A stretch of DNA of 35,425 bases from Bacillota bacterium (GTDB taxonomy: Bacteria; Bacillota; Clostridia; Acetivibrionales; JAMNYG01), in NCBI GenBank assembly GCA_023622945.1, contig JAMNYG010000204.1:1-35425 (forward strand), written 5' to 3'. The position numbers and the translations under genes were made by a program. The stretch's first letter is position 1, and every line of letters begins with the position of its first letter. Under the pieces are notes generated by a model that worked only from the letters and a program-made list of their open reading frames with translations, was not told where the DNA came from and ran no database searches. Shown one piece after another: positions 1 to 9,645 of the stretch.

Positions 1-102
1 TCTACAAATGTTTTCAAAATCCTTTTTTTTAGTTAAATTTAGTATCCTGCAATTAATCATCCACTCATCCATTGGAAAAGTAAGCTTTTTCCTGAAATTC
101 AT

Positions 103-833
103 TCAAGGCTCCAGTATCCTGTATATCCTGCTGATAGACATGGTCTTTCCGCTTTTTTCATCTATATCTATGAGAACTGCATTAAACTGGGTGATTCCTG
201 TTGCGATTTCAAATCTGACAGGCATGTGTGTCAGAAATTTTTTTATTATGACCTCCCTGTTTACGCCGATTATACCTTCATAAGGTCCCGTCATACCCAC
301 ATCGGTAATATAACCGGTACCAAAAGGAAGTATTCTTTCGTCAGCGGTCTGGACATGTGTATGAGTTCCCAAAACACAGCTCACCTTGCCGTCAAGAAAC
401 CATGCCAAAGCGCATTTTTCAGACGTTGCTTCCGCATGCATATCCACCACTATCATCCTTGTAAAATCTTTTAAGTATTCAAGCTCTTTTTCGGCAGCTT
501 TGAAGGGACAGTCTATGCTCTCCATGTTATTGTTGAACCTTTTCCCGGAAGCTCCGCAGGATAATTGGCAGGCCTTATTATTCTGGAATCTGATTCTATA
601 AAATTAAGTATTTCCTTTTTGGACCAGGTGTGATTTCCCATGGTAATTACGTCAATGCCTGATTCATACAGTTCATGAGCCACCACGAATGTTATTCCGC
701 TTCCGCCTGCTGCGTTTTCGCAATTTGCTATACACAAATCCACCGACAGCTCACTTTTCAGTTTGGAGATCAATGCCTTGGCAGCACGCCGCCCAGGGTT
801 TCCAACTATATCACCTACAAATAATATTCTCAA
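103..833 (-). pseudogene. ymdB: YmdB-type metallophosphodiesterase, broken by an internal deletion
   Basis: YmdB hydrolyses 2',3'-cyclic nucleotides and normally sits directly after rny, as here. The N-terminal part (TTG start at 833, GGAGG seven bases upstream) contains GDIVGNPGR, NCENAAGGSG and MGNHTW. The C-terminal part contains HAEATSEK, GTHTHVQTAD and ITDVGMTGPYEG. All are signature blocks of the TIGR00282 metallophosphatase family. The two parts are in different frames. The first ends just after PGKGSTI (stop near 513) and the second is readable from about 525. Against the remembered B. subtilis protein (about 264 residues), roughly 18 residues between PGKG and the DDPF-like block are missing, so a 52 or 55 nt out-of-frame deletion fits. 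The metal-binding motifs survive, but no single frame joins them. A sequencing or assembly error is the alternative. Confidence 0.85.
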
Positions 834-954
834 AACATATCCTCCAGTTTCCAAAACGATAATAAACGTCTATCCGGCCAATTATGCCGTTCTTTAATTA
901 TTTTATATGCCTTCAGAATATCAAATAATACAATATCAAATAACTCATAAACAC

Positions 955-978
955 AAAAAGCGTGTTACCACGCTTTTT
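955..978 (-). terminator. Intrinsic terminator after rny
   Basis: A perfect 10-bp stem, AAAAAGCGTG / CACGCTTTTT, with a TTAC loop lies 22 bases past the rny stop. A-run and T-run flank the GC core on opposite sides, so it can act in both directions. It separates rny from ymdB transcription. Confidence 0.85.
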
Positions 979-999
979 GTCATATATTATTATTAATTT

Positions 1000-2565
1000 T
1001 TATTTCGCATATTCGACAGCTCTTGTTTCTCTAAGGACAGTAACTTTTATCTGTCCGGGATATTCAAGTTCACTTTCTATTTTCTTGACAATTTCACGAG
1101 CTTTCAAAACTATATCATCATCTGAAACATCTTCCGGTTTCACCATAATGCGGATTTCTCTTCCGGCTTGTATAGCAAAGGATTTTTCAACTCCGGCAAA
1201 AGAATTTGCTATTTCCTCAAGCTTTTCCAGCCTCTTTATATAGGACTCAAGCGTTTCGCGTCTTGCACCTGGTCTTGCGGCCGATATGGTATCAGCGGCC
1301 TGTACAAGCACTGCGATTATTGACTGAGCTTCCACATCACCATGGTGTGCCAAAATAGCATTTACAACTTCGCTTCCTTCTCTATATTTCTTGGCCAGTT
1401 CAGCACCTATTGTAACATGCGACCCTTCGACCTCATGATCTACTGCTTTTCCTATATCATGCAGCAAACCGGCTCTCTTTGCAAGATTGACATCTACACC
1501 AAGCTCTGCAGCCATTACTCCTGCCAGGAATGCTACTTCTATAGAGTGGTTCAACACATTCTGTCCGTAGCTTGTTCTGAACTTAAGCTTTCCAAGGAGC
1601 CTTATCAGTTCAGGATGGAGATTGTGTACCCCTGTTTCAAAGGCGGCTCTGTCACCTTCCTGCCGGATGATGGTCTCTACCTCTTTCTTGGCCTTTTCAA
1701 CCATTTCCTCGATTCTTGCCGGATGAATTCTTCCGTCGAGGATGAGTTTTTCAAGGGTTATTCTCGCAACCTCTCTTCTTATAGGATCAAACCCTGACAG
1801 TATAACCGCTTCAGGTGTGTCGTCTATGATCAGGTCTATTCCGGTGAGTGTCTCAAGAGTCCTTATATTTCTACCTTCCCGTCCGATGATTCTTCCTTTC
1901 ATCTCATCATTGGGAAGAGGTACTACCGATACCGTCGCCTCAGATACATGATCTGCAGCGCATTTTTGTATTGCCAAGGAAATTATCTCTCTGGCTTTTC
2001 TGTCAGCTTCTTCTCTTGTCTTAGCCTCCAGTTCTTTAATAAGTGCTGCAGCTTCATGCTTGACCTCATTTTCGATGTTTCTGAGGAGATATTCCTTTGC
2101 TTCTTCTGTAGTCAGTCCGGATATCCTTTCCAATTCTTCAACCTGTTTTCTCTGAATTTCAGCTGTTTGCTCCTGCATTAAGTGAATCTCTTTTTCCCAC
2201 TTTGAGAGCATCTCCTCTTTTTGTTCAAGAGATTCAATCTTCTTTTCAAGGCTTTCCTCCTTTTGCAGAAGCCTTCTCTCGGAACGCTGTATTTCATTCC
2301 TTCTTTCCTTGATCTCACGATCAAGCTCTACACGGCTTCTGTGGATCTCTTCCTTGGCTTCAAGAAGTGCTTCCCTTTTTTTGTTTTCTGCTACCTTTTG
2401 TGCATCGTTTATTATTCTTTTTGCTTCCTGCTCGGCACTTCCTATCTCTGCTTCTGCGACTCTTTTTCTGTAATCTATGCCTTTCTTAAATGATATAAAT
2501 GAAGCAGCAACTGCAACTATTATGCCAATTACCAATCCTAAAACGAAATAAATAATAGCACACAC
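1000..2565 (-). CDS. rny: Ribonuclease Y (membrane-anchored endoribonuclease)
   Basis: RNase Y starts bulk mRNA decay in Firmicutes at the inner face of the membrane. The 521 residues show the family order: one N-terminal membrane segment (about residues 3-25), a long charged coiled coil (about 30-200), a KH RNA-binding domain starting near 221 ([15 protein letters not shown]) and an HD phosphohydrolase domain with [12 protein letters not shown] near 363. Length matches the family (about 520). The GTG start at 2565 directly abuts the GAGGAGG Shine-Dalgarno, which is too close; an ATT codon at 2556 (residue 4) has normal spacing, so the exact start is unsettled. A consensus promoter lies upstream at 2680-2708 and a strong terminator follows. 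ymdB is the usual downstream partner. Confidence 0.97.
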   Translation of the reverse strand: MCAIIYFVLGLVIGIIVAVAASFISFKKGIDYRKRVAEAEIGSAEQEAKRIINDAQKVAENKKREALLEAKEEIHRSRVELDREIKERRNEIQRSERRLLQKEESLEKKIESLEQKEEMLSKWEKEIHLMQEQTAEIQRKQVEELERISGLTTEEAKEYLLRNIENEVKHEAAALIKELEAKTREEADRKAREIISLAIQKCAADHVSEATVSVVPLPNDEMKGRIIGREGRNIRTLETLTGIDLIIDDTPEAVILSGFDPIRREVARITLEKLILDGRIHPARIEEMVEKAKKEVETIIRQEGDRAAFETGVHNLHPELIRLLGKLKFRTSYGQNVLNHSIEVAFLAGVMAAELGVDVNLAKRAGLLHDIGKAVDHEVEGSHVTIGAELAKKYREGSEVVNAILAHHGDVEAQSIIAVLVQAADTISAARPGARRETLESYIKRLEKLEEIANSFAGVEKSFAIQAGREIRIMVKPEDVSDDDIVLKAREIVKKIESELEYPGQIKVTVLRETRAVEYAK

Positions 2566-2679
2566 CTCCTCGATATTCAGTTTTCAATGGTCAGTTTGTC
2601 ATTTATCGATAATCAACAGGTTTTCACAGATAATAAACTCGAAATTACAAATCAAGATCATTATCCATAATATAGATTA

Positions 2680-2708
2680 ATTTTAATCTTTTTTGATTTT
2701 TATGTCAA
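2680..2708 (-). promoter_or_regulatory. Sigma-A promoter of rny
   Basis: On the minus strand, TTGACA (2708-2703) is followed after exactly 17 bases by TAAAAT (2685-2680). This is a near-consensus vegetative promoter. It begins four bases past the ftsK stop, so rny can be transcribed independently of ftsK, with a leader of about 110 nt. Confidence 0.8.
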
Positions 2709-2711
2709 GAA

Positions 2712-5156
2712 TCAATTGTTCTGCGATAACTGCATCTCCTGCAGCTGCTGCTTGGTTATGAGTACCTGCCGGGGTTTGCTTCCTTCAGCACGCCCCACTA
2801 TTCCCCTCTCTTCCATCTGATCTACAATCCTTGCCGCCCGCGCGTAACCTACCTTGAATTTTCTCTGAATGAAGGACACTGAAGCCTGTCCTGCATCCAC
2901 CACCAGTTCTATGGCCTGGGGCAAAAGCTCGTCACATTCATCACTGCTTTCCTGAGGAATTTCCCCTTCACTGTTAATTTTTTCTATTATGCTGTCATCA
3001 TATTCAGCATTTCCCTGATTTTTAATAAATTCCACAACATTTTCTATATCCTTGTCGGTGTGATAAGCTCCCTGCACCCTGATGGGTTTTGGCTTTCCAA
3101 CCGGATAGAACAGCATATCACCCTTGCCCAGAAGCTTTTCAGCTCCCGCCATGTCCAGTATGGTCCTGGAATCCACCTGCGAAGTCACCTTAAATGCAAT
3201 TCTTGAAGGAATGTTTGCTTTGATAACTCCGGTAATAACGTCAACCGAAGGCCTTTGGGTCGCGACAACCAGGTGCATTCCTGCAGCTCTTGCCATCTGG
3301 GCAAGCCTGCAAATGGCATCCTCAACCTCATTCGGAGCTACCATCATCAGGTCGGCCAGCTCATCTATGATGATTACAACCTGAGGCATTTTGTCCTGCT
3401 CTCCGGATTCCTCCATAAGAAGATTGTATCCTTTAATATCCCTTACCCCTTTTTCAGCAAACAATTTGTACCTGTTGACCATTTCCTGCACAGCCCAGTT
3501 CAGCGCTCCTGCAGCCTTTTTGGGATCGGTGACCACCGGTATGAGAAGATGAGGTATACCGTTATATATACCCATTTCAACCACCTTTGGATCTATGAGC
3601 AGCAGCTTCACCTCATCAGGTGTGGCTTTGTACAATAAACTTAAAATAAGGTTATTTATACATACGCTCTTACCTGAACCCGTAGCACCTGCAACAAGCA
3701 AATGAGGCATCTTGGCTATATCCGCCACGACCGTTTCTCCGGTGATATCTTTCCCCAGTGCAAAAGCCAGTTTTGACGTACTCTGGATAAATTCCGGAGA
3801 TTCAATGACCTCTCTCAGCATGACAGGAGTAATCTCTTTATTGGGAACTTCTATTCCCACCGCTGCTTTTCCGGGTATAGGGGCTTCAATCCTGACTCCG
3901 GCAGAAGCAAGGTTCAGGGATATATCATCCGTCAGGTTTACTATTTTGCTTACCTTGACTCCCGGGCTTGGCTGGAGCTCATAACGGGTTATGGTGGGAC
4001 CGCGGCTTATATTAATAACTTTAGCCTCGACTCCGAAACTCAAAAGGGTTTCTTCAAGCTTTTTTGCATCTTCAAGGGCAGCATTTTTTATCCGCTTGAT
4101 ATCCAGGTTGCTTCCGTTTCCCATACTCAGCAGGGAAGTGTCCGGAAACCTGTATATACCGGTCTTCCTGTTATCAATTGATATTTCCTCTTCAACAGCA
4201 TTTTCAGCATTTTGCTCTTTCTGTTTGCTTTTCTTTTCCATAGAATCAACTTCGTCCTTGGAGTTAACTGCATCTTTGGCGCTCTTTTTAATATCCTTCA
4301 TTATAAACCGAACCTTGTCATCATCCTGCTCACTATCCTTTAAAACACCGGCAGGTTCCTTGCCGTCCTCAAGGATATCTTCAGCCAGATCCTTCAGCCC
4401 TCTGCCTTTCCTTGAAGCGCCTCTTCCGGATGCAGCCTCCTTTGCCGACTTGACTTCCATAAAATCTATTACTCCTGCTTCCGAAGCGGGTTCATAAGTC
4501 CGGTCATATTCAATTTCATTGATGCCCAATTCCACATCATTCTTATGCTGTTTTTTCTTTAAGGCTTTCCGCCTTGCCAATCCGGCAAAAAACTCTCTTA
4601 TGCCTTGCAAAATACCTGCTATGGAGAAATTGGTCAGCAAAATTATGACGATTACCGAAAGAGTTGTAAGAATGATTATTGTTCCTAGTACCTGAAAGGT
4701 CATTAAAAAAGGAGTACTTATAAGCCCTCCTATCACCCCTCCTCCTTTCAGGACTTTTCCGTCTTCAAAGAATTTCCTGATGCAACTTAATACACCCAAA
4801 TTGGTAAAATCATTTTCATCATAGAATCCGGTTTGTATTATGGAGGATATCAGCACCACCAGGATGGATGAAAAAAGCATCCTCATTCTGAAAAGCCTTG
4901 TATCCTTCCTGAATATGACAAAAAGACCGTAAATAACGATCATGGGAGGTATTATGAATGCCATAACACCAAAAAGACCGGTAAGCATCTGCCTCATGAA
5001 AACACCGAATAACCCGACTGAGTTTTCAAGGTAAAAGCTGAACAATATTAAAGTTCCAAGGGAAAGTATGAGAATTCCTGCGATCTCCTGGTTATACCTG
5101 ACTACCCGGTTTTCCTTTTTTCTGTGTTTTTTCTTTTGTGTTTTTTTTTCCTTCAC
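2712..5156 (-). CDS. ftsK: DNA translocase FtsK/SpoIIIE
   Basis: Hexameric ATP-driven DNA pump at the division or sporulation septum. From the GTG at 5156 the protein has 814 residues: a Lys-rich N-terminus, hydrophobic segments over about residues 25-185 typical of the four-helix membrane anchor, a charged variable linker (about 200-340), then the motor. The Walker A motif GATGSGKS is at about 490-497, Walker B VVIIIDELADLM near 590, and the DNA-reading gamma winged helix is at the C-terminus (SFIQRKFKVGYARAARIVDQME). The GTG has a GGGGGTGA Shine-Dalgarno six bases upstream. An in-frame longer start at 5222 lacks one. The position next to tepA/ylzJ matches Bacillus spoIIIE. Whether it serves division, sporulation or both cannot be decided here. 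Confidence 0.95.
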   Translation of the reverse strand: MKEKKTQKKKHRKKENRVVRYNQEIAGILILSLGTLILFSFYLENSVGLFGVFMRQMLTGLFGVMAFIIPPMIVIYGLFVIFRKDTRLFRMRMLFSSILVVLISSIIQTGFYDENDFTNLGVLSCIRKFFEDGKVLKGGGVIGGLISTPFLMTFQVLGTIIILTTLSVIVIILLTNFSIAGILQGIREFFAGLARRKALKKKQHKNDVELGINEIEYDRTYEPASEAGVIDFMEVKSAKEAASGRGASRKGRGLKDLAEDILEDGKEPAGVLKDSEQDDDKVRFIMKDIKKSAKDAVNSKDEVDSMEKKSKQKEQNAENAVEEEISIDNRKTGIYRFPDTSLLSMGNGSNLDIKRIKNAALEDAKKLEETLLSFGVEAKVINISRGPTITRYELQPSPGVKVSKIVNLTDDISLNLASAGVRIEAPIPGKAAVGIEVPNKEITPVMLREVIESPEFIQSTSKLAFALGKDITGETVVADIAKMPHLLVAGATGSGKSVCINNLILSLLYKATPDEVKLLLIDPKVVEMGIYNGIPHLLIPVVTDPKKAAGALNWAVQEMVNRYKLFAEKGVRDIKGYNLLMEESGEQDKMPQVVIIIDELADLMMVAPNEVEDAICRLAQMARAAGMHLVVATQRPSVDVITGVIKANIPSRIAFKVTSQVDSRTILDMAGAEKLLGKGDMLFYPVGKPKPIRVQGAYHTDKDIENVVEFIKNQGNAEYDDSIIEKINSEGEIPQESSDECDELLPQAIELVVDAGQASVSFIQRKFKVGYARAARIVDQMEERGIVGRAEGSKPRQVLITKQQLQEMQLSQNN

Positions 5157-5313
5157 TTTTTCACCCCCGGAAAAATAAAAGAACATGTGGCTTCCAAAGC
5201 TTGTACAGCCTAAATATACCATATTTTTATATCCATTGCCATAGTCATTTTGGCATCCCGTTCCAGCAACAATTCCTTTAAACCTGCAACAATACCTTTA
5301 CTATCTTTGGGCT

Positions 5314-5616
5314 CAAATAAAAGATTTAATTTAACTCGTTGTGCTAGCTATTAGGAAATGATATGCTACGGAATAACATTGGAGCAAGCCTTAGAGACTG
5401 TTGGAATTGAGGCATAGCGAAAATGCGTAATTCGCAACACGGATGGTGCGAGCCGGTCACTCTGTGCCACGGATGGCGAATGTGCCGGGTAGCATTTTAG
5501 CTGTGAATCAATTCCTACAGTCTCTTGGTAAAGCGACTGTTATTCCTGCATATCATTTCTGCCGTTATATGCTAACACAACAAGTTAATTTATTACCGTA
5601 CAAATAAAAGGTTTAA
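5314..5616. repeat. 16-bp direct repeats bracketing the palindromic element
   Basis: CAAATAAAAGATTTAA (5314-5329) and CAAATAAAAGGTTTAA (5601-5616) are direct repeats differing at one base. They lie just outside the two ends of the long palindrome (1 base on the left, about 11 on the right). They may be a target duplication or recombination footprint. 16 bp is longer than usual for an IS target duplication. Confidence 0.55.
5330..5589. repeat. 260-nt imperfect palindrome, MITE-like or structured RNA
   Basis: The whole block folds back on itself. The left end TTAACTCGTTGTGCTAGC matches the reverse complement of the right end with two mismatches. Further paired blocks are GAAATGATATGC, GGAATAACA, AGAGACTGTTGGAATTGA (one mismatch) and AAAATGC. 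The centre holds two copies of CACGGATGG, at about 5438 and 5468. There is no open frame of note, so it is noncoding. It occupies most of the spacer between ftsK and the divergent chemoreceptor gene. A non-autonomous transposon (MITE) or a folded RNA both fit; I do not recognise the family. Confidence 0.6.
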
Positions 5617-5760
5617 GGAAGTACCGTACGGCCTGCAGTTTTTTTGTCAATTTTTTTCTTCTATATGCAGGACTTTACAGATTTATGTCAAATAATAGAA
5701 CATTGTACATAATTTTAGTTTTTTTACAAAAGATCTTTGTAATGGAGGATGGTACCCGAC

Positions 5761-7941
5761 ATGATAAAAATCAAAGATTTTAAGTCAAACTTAAAACTTC
5801 CGGATTCATTTCGTAATCCGCTGAAGAATTTAAAGAATCCTAATTTAAACATCAATATAAGAAGTAATGTTCCTATATTCACCAGCATACGCATGAAACT
5901 TATAAGTGCATTCTTACTCATGCTGATTCCCATATCCATTCTCGGCATCGTTTCTTACAACAGATCTTCCAGCGCCATACAGAGCAGCGTACGGGATTCG
6001 GCTGTCCAAACCATACTTCAGGCTACAAAGTACTTTGATTTTGCTTTCAGTGATATAGATAACACTACATTGCAGATAATTTCAAACCCTGCCATGCAGA
6101 ATTTTCTCAATGCTGACGTCACAAAAGATGCCGCAGCCTATACACTGGCTGCCACCGAAGCCAGCAAGCTTATCACCGGCTTTACAGCCGGCAATGATTT
6201 CTTAAACACGGTAACAATAATAAAGCGGGATGGAAGGCACCTTAGCTCTCAATCCTATTCTCTCATCAGGGATGATATGGAGGAACTGAAAAGTGCACCA
6301 TGGCTGATAAAGGCTGAAGAGGATACCAACCTGCACTGGTTCGGAAGGCATCCCGAGCTGGATAAATATCTGGCCTCCCAGACAGGTAAAGATGCCAGTG
6401 CGTATTATAAATTCTTTGCAGTCAGAAAAATCAAAAGCCTGACAGGAGGCCGGGATGCATACGGATACGCCATACTTGACCTGGACGCAAAGCTGATAGA
6501 TTCTGCGGTATCGGAGATAAGCCTGGGAGAAGGCAGTGAAGTTTACCTGATAAGCTCTGACGACTATATCGTTTCCTCCACCGGCGAGGATCAGAATACG
6601 CTTGAACCGGGACAAAGGATAACTGACAGCGACTTTTTCAAAAAAATTAGATCATCAGAAGAAGCCGAAGGCTTTGATGAGGTAAAATATAAAGGCGAGT
6701 CTTACCTGATGGTGTATTCAAAGATCGGAAAAACAGGACTCATACTTTTGGGTCTTATACCAAAAGCTAACCTGCTTGCAGCTTCCAGAATGATTGCATT
6801 TGTCACCCTGGTACTTACAATCATATCAGGTGCTGCAGCCATTGCCATTGGCCTTTATATGGCTTTGAGCATGGGAAGGACAATAAGGCGAATGATAGAT
6901 GCTGCATCCCGCGCTGCAGACGGCGATCTTACCGTCCAGCCCGTTTCAAGGCGTCGTGACGAGCTTGGGATGCTCACAAAGAGCATTAACATAATGATAG
7001 GCAACATGAGGGAAATAATAAGCCATGCCTCAGCAATTGCCGATAAAGTTTCCACTTCTGCTTCCACCATAGCGGCCGCCACCCAGCAGACTACTGCATC
7101 TTCACAGGAAATAGCCAAGGTGATAGAGGAAATATCTCGCGGCGCCTCTGAACAGGCCTCTGAAGCCATGGAAGGATCCAGCAGAATGGAAATGCTTGCT
7201 GAAAAAATAAATGCAGTATCTGAAAGAGCAACTGCCATTCAGACGGTTTCTCAGGATACCATGGCACTTACCCGAAACGGCATTTCTTCAGTCGAAAATC
7301 TGTCCGAAAAAGCACAGCAGACCAATGCCATCACCCAGAAAATACTTTCGGATATGCAACTGCTTGAACAGCATTCCAAGTCCATAGGCAAGATCTTAAA
7401 GGTTATAACCGGTATAGCTGATCAGACCAATCTTCTTGCCTTAAACGCCACCATTGAGGCAGCTCATGCAGGTGAAGCCGGTAAAGGTTTTGCCGTTGTA
7501 GCAAACGAAGTTCGCAAGCTTGCTGAACAATCAATGCAGGCTGCCCGGGATATATCGTCTATAATCACCAATACCCAGAAACAGACTGCACAAACCGTGT
7601 TGCTGGCGCAAACCGCTGAGGAAATCATAAAATCCCAGAATGAAGCGGTTGAAACAACCATTGAAGCTTTCAACAAAATTCATGCATCCATGCTGACGCT
7701 GGTGGATCAGGTTTCGCAGATAATCACCATGATAAAAGATATGGAAGAACACAAGCAGCAAACCATTTCAGCAATTGAGAATATCTCTGCCGTATCTGAA
7801 CAAACTGCTGCATCAACCCAGGAAGTTTCGGCTTCCACCGAAGAGCAGCTGGCAAGCATTGAAGAACTTGCATCATTTGCTCAGGAGCTCAATGAAGCTG
7901 CCATTAAACTTTCAGAGTCAATTAACAGGTTCAAGGTATAA
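5761..7941 (+). CDS. Methyl-accepting chemotaxis protein with periplasmic-type sensor domain
   Basis: Transmembrane chemoreceptor that signals to CheA/CheW. From ATG 5761 (726 residues) the order is: an unusual cytosolic N-terminal stretch of about 46 residues, rich in Asn and Lys; membrane helix 1 (about 47-66); an extracellular dCACHE-like sensor domain (about 67-340); membrane helix 2 (about 343-368); a HAMP linker; and a long helical signalling domain. The hairpin tip is the conserved [20 protein letters not shown] block near residue 555. Many Ala/Glu/Gln/Ser-rich heptads offer methylation sites. GGAGG at 5744-5748 sits 12 bases before ATG 5761 and abuts an in-frame ATG at 5749, so 5761 is preferred. 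It stands alone on the plus strand inside a minus-strand backbone, which suggests insertion. The ligand cannot be told. Confidence 0.93.
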   Translation: MIKIKDFKSNLKLPDSFRNPLKNLKNPNLNINIRSNVPIFTSIRMKLISAFLLMLIPISILGIVSYNRSSSAIQSSVRDSAVQTILQATKYFDFAFSDIDNTTLQIISNPAMQNFLNADVTKDAAAYTLAATEASKLITGFTAGNDFLNTVTIIKRDGRHLSSQSYSLIRDDMEELKSAPWLIKAEEDTNLHWFGRHPELDKYLASQTGKDASAYYKFFAVRKIKSLTGGRDAYGYAILDLDAKLIDSAVSEISLGEGSEVYLISSDDYIVSSTGEDQNTLEPGQRITDSDFFKKIRSSEEAEGFDEVKYKGESYLMVYSKIGKTGLILLGLIPKANLLAASRMIAFVTLVLTIISGAAAIAIGLYMALSMGRTIRRMIDAASRAADGDLTVQPVSRRRDELGMLTKSINIMIGNMREIISHASAIADKVSTSASTIAAATQQTTASSQEIAKVIEEISRGASEQASEAMEGSSRMEMLAEKINAVSERATAIQTVSQDTMALTRNGISSVENLSEKAQQTNAITQKILSDMQLLEQHSKSIGKILKVITGIADQTNLLALNATIEAAHAGEAGKGFAVVANEVRKLAEQSMQAARDISSIITNTQKQTAQTVLLAQTAEEIIKSQNEAVETTIEAFNKIHASMLTLVDQVSQIITMIKDMEEHKQQTISAIENISAVSEQTAASTQEVSASTEEQLASIEELASFAQELNEAAIKLSESINRFKV

Positions 7942-7975
7942 TTACTCATCCCAGGGTATAACACACTTGCAAAAT

Positions 7976-8020
7976 CGGGAGAAGAAGAGGATAAACATCT
8001 TTCTTCTCCCGTTCTTTATT
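7976..8020 (+). terminator. Intrinsic terminator of the chemoreceptor gene
   Basis: CGGGAGAAGAA (7976-7986) pairs perfectly with TTCTTCTCCCG (8001-8011). It is followed by the T-rich TTCTTTATT and lies 35 bases past the chemoreceptor stop. Confidence 0.7.
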
Positions 8021-8074
8021 GGTTCTGTGATAACTGTGCATCCCCTGTTATTTCTCCTTCCGCTGTTCACAGTC

Positions 8075-8177
8075 CCTGTTTCTGATTCAATTTACTGTTT
8101 TCCGGTTTGGGTTCCTGTTTCCAGCGTTTGTTTCCGGTCCTATTCCCTGTTTTCAATCTTCTTTTCCGGTTTCAATC
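8075..8177. repeat. Degenerate tandem repeat running out of the ylzJ 3' end
   Basis: Three units begin with CCTGTTT at 8075, 8114 and about 8146, each followed by a TTTCCGGT block. The period is about 32-39 nt. The last unit covers the final codons of ylzJ, so on the minus strand the array reads as decayed duplications of that gene's end. Confidence 0.6.
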
Positions 8178-8389
8178 CTTGCCTCAATATACTGTCCCGG
8201 TTGTAATCTGGGATTGAGGTACGCCCTGGGAGATGTGCTTATTATTCGGTTAATAACATATCGGTTTTCCCCTGCCGGCGTAGCCAGAACTTTTTCTCCC
8301 AGATAGTCCATCTCAATATATCTTTCTATAGTCTTCTCGTTATTGTTTTTAAATACCACTTCCCACGGAACTATGGAATACAGTATCAT
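8153..8389 (-). CDS. ylzJ: YlzJ-like small protein
   Basis: A 78-residue protein beginning [13 protein letters not shown], the typical opening of the YlzJ-like family (MILYT.VP.E.IF), with a conserved central LVxP-like block ([21 protein letters not shown]). Function is unknown in all organisms I know of. Its start overlaps the tepA stop by four bases (ATGA), so translation is coupled, as in the tepA-ylzJ-spoIIIE order of Bacillus. The C-terminal codons lie inside a short tandem repeat. Identification rests on N-terminal similarity plus neighbourhood. Confidence 0.8.
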   Translation of the reverse strand: MILYSIVPWEVVFKNNNEKTIERYIEMDYLGEKVLATPAGENRYVINRIISTSPRAYLNPRLQPGQYIEARIETGKED

Positions 8390-9159
8390 TGAAGTTCACT
8401 CCTTGTTTGCCCGGTGCTTTCATTAATTGCATTTCTTTCCTTTTCTTCCCTTATTAACTCATAAAGCTTTTTCAGGGCATCTTCCAGTCCTCCCACTTCA
8501 TCTATCAAACCGCATTCCACGGCTTCCTGACCGAAGAGCACCGTTCCCACGTCATTGGCCAGTTCCCCGGTTTTAAGCATAAGCTCCCTGAATTTTTCTC
8601 TTGATATGCGTGAATTTTTTGAAACAAACTGCACGACTCTCTCCTGCATTTTGTCAAAGTATTCATAGGTTTGAGGCACTCCTATAACCAAACCGCTCAG
8701 TCTGATAGGATGGATTGTCATTGTCGCTGAAGGCGCTATAAATGAATAATCGGTTGACACGGCCATTGGAACTCCTATGCTGTGGCCTCCTCCCAGCACC
8801 AGAGAAACAGAAGGTTTTTGCATGCTGGCAATCATTTCAGCAATGGCCAGACCGGCTTCCACATCACCTCCTACCGTATTCAGTATCAACAAAAGTCCGT
8901 CAATTTCATCGCTTTCCTCAATTGCTACAAGCTGGGGAATGACATGCTCATATTTTGTGGTTTTGTTTTGAGGAGGCAAAACCATATGTCCCTCAATCTG
9001 GCCGATGACGGTAAGACAGTGAATATTTCCTTTCTTACTTGAAACCGACGTAGTACCCAGCTCTTTTATTTTTTTTAAATTCTCTTTGTTGTTTACCTGT
9101 TCAGCTGCCTGCTTCTCTGTATATGTTTCGTTAAATATATTCCTGTTATTCCCGGTCAA
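8386..9159 (-). CDS. tepA: ClpP-family serine protease TepA
   Basis: A ClpP/crotonase-fold serine protease (257 residues), usually annotated as translocation-enhancing protein TepA; the cellular role is poorly defined. Visible catalytic elements are [17 protein letters not shown] (oxyanion glycines 97-98), the nucleophile Ser127 in [12 protein letters not shown], and His150 in MTIHP. The first 45 residues are polar and variable, as in the family. The start is TTG at 9159 with AAGGAG seven to eight bases upstream; no ATG nearby has a comparable site. Translation is coupled to ylzJ. The position ahead of ftsK is the conserved one. In Bacillus the preceding genes are asd, dapG, dapA and rnjB; here a carbohydrate block lies upstream instead. 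Confidence 0.92.
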   Translation of the reverse strand: MTGNNRNIFNETYTEKQAAEQVNNKENLKKIKELGTTSVSSKKGNIHCLTVIGQIEGHMVLPPQNKTTKYEHVIPQLVAIEESDEIDGLLLILNTVGGDVEAGLAIAEMIASMQKPSVSLVLGGGHSIGVPMAVSTDYSFIAPSATMTIHPIRLSGLVIGVPQTYEYFDKMQERVVQFVSKNSRISREKFRELMLKTGELANDVGTVLFGQEAVECGLIDEVGGLEDALKKLYELIREEKERNAINESTGQTRSELQ

Positions 9160-9241
9160 TTTATCACTCCTTATTTCACGTGTGACTTCTCATTATGTAA
9201 ACTTCCAGATTCTTTCTCTGCAATGACAAGGACCCAATTCC

Positions 9242-9360
9242 TTGCTATATCATGTCAAACATCTTATTTATTGCTATACCAGGCGAAACATCTTATTTCA
9301 TGCCGTATCAAGCAAAAACATCTTATTTCTTACAATGTCGCCTGAAGTTCCATATTTCTT
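9242..9360. repeat. Tandem repeat, 29-30 bp, four degenerate units
   Basis: Units start at 9242, 9271, 9301 and 9331. The shared core is AAACATCTTATTT preceded by a TTGCTATAYCA-like block. The fourth unit is the most diverged. It fills much of the 480-nt spacer between tepA and the broken gene at 9646. Confidence 0.7.
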
Positions 9361-9490
9361 ATTCGGTTACGTGCACATATATTATTTTTTGAAATCGCAA
9401 AATAAATATCCAACAAAAGAACAGTCATGGAAACCAGTTGCTTCGGGTTGACCCCAACCCATGTTTCCAGTAAACTTGCTGTAAAAGCGT

Positions 9491-9550
9491 TGTAAAAGTA
9501 AGTCATGTTAAGACCAATCTTGTTAAGCTGAGTCTTGTAAGAGGGGTTAA
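9491..9550. repeat. Tandem repeat, 15 bp, four degenerate units
   Basis: Units begin TGTAAAAG, TGTTAAG, TGTTAAG and TGTAAGAG at 9491, 9506, 9521 and 9536 (exact 15-nt period). Related CTGTAAAAG stretches continue at about 9480, 9570 and 9604, up to the next gene. Confidence 0.6.
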
Positions 9551-9645
9551 ATATCATAAGAAATGGTTCTGTAAAAGAGGCAGAAGTCTCAAAGAAAATG
9601 TACTGTAAAAGCGGTTAAAATCTCTTGAGAAAGGAAATGGTTCAC

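Noticed and set aside
841-950. Duplicated TTATTTGATATT as a ymdB promoter
   Set aside because: Spacing between possible -35 and -10 boxes is wrong; the sequence is simply AT-rich.
5640-5660. TTGACA on the minus strand as an ftsK promoter
   Set aside because: No acceptable -10 at 16-18 bp (TACGGT/ACGGTA only), and the palindromic element separates it from ftsK.
9242-9360. Possible CRISPR array (four units near 30 bp)
   Set aside because: Units abut each other with no unique spacers and are degenerate; no cas genes nearby.
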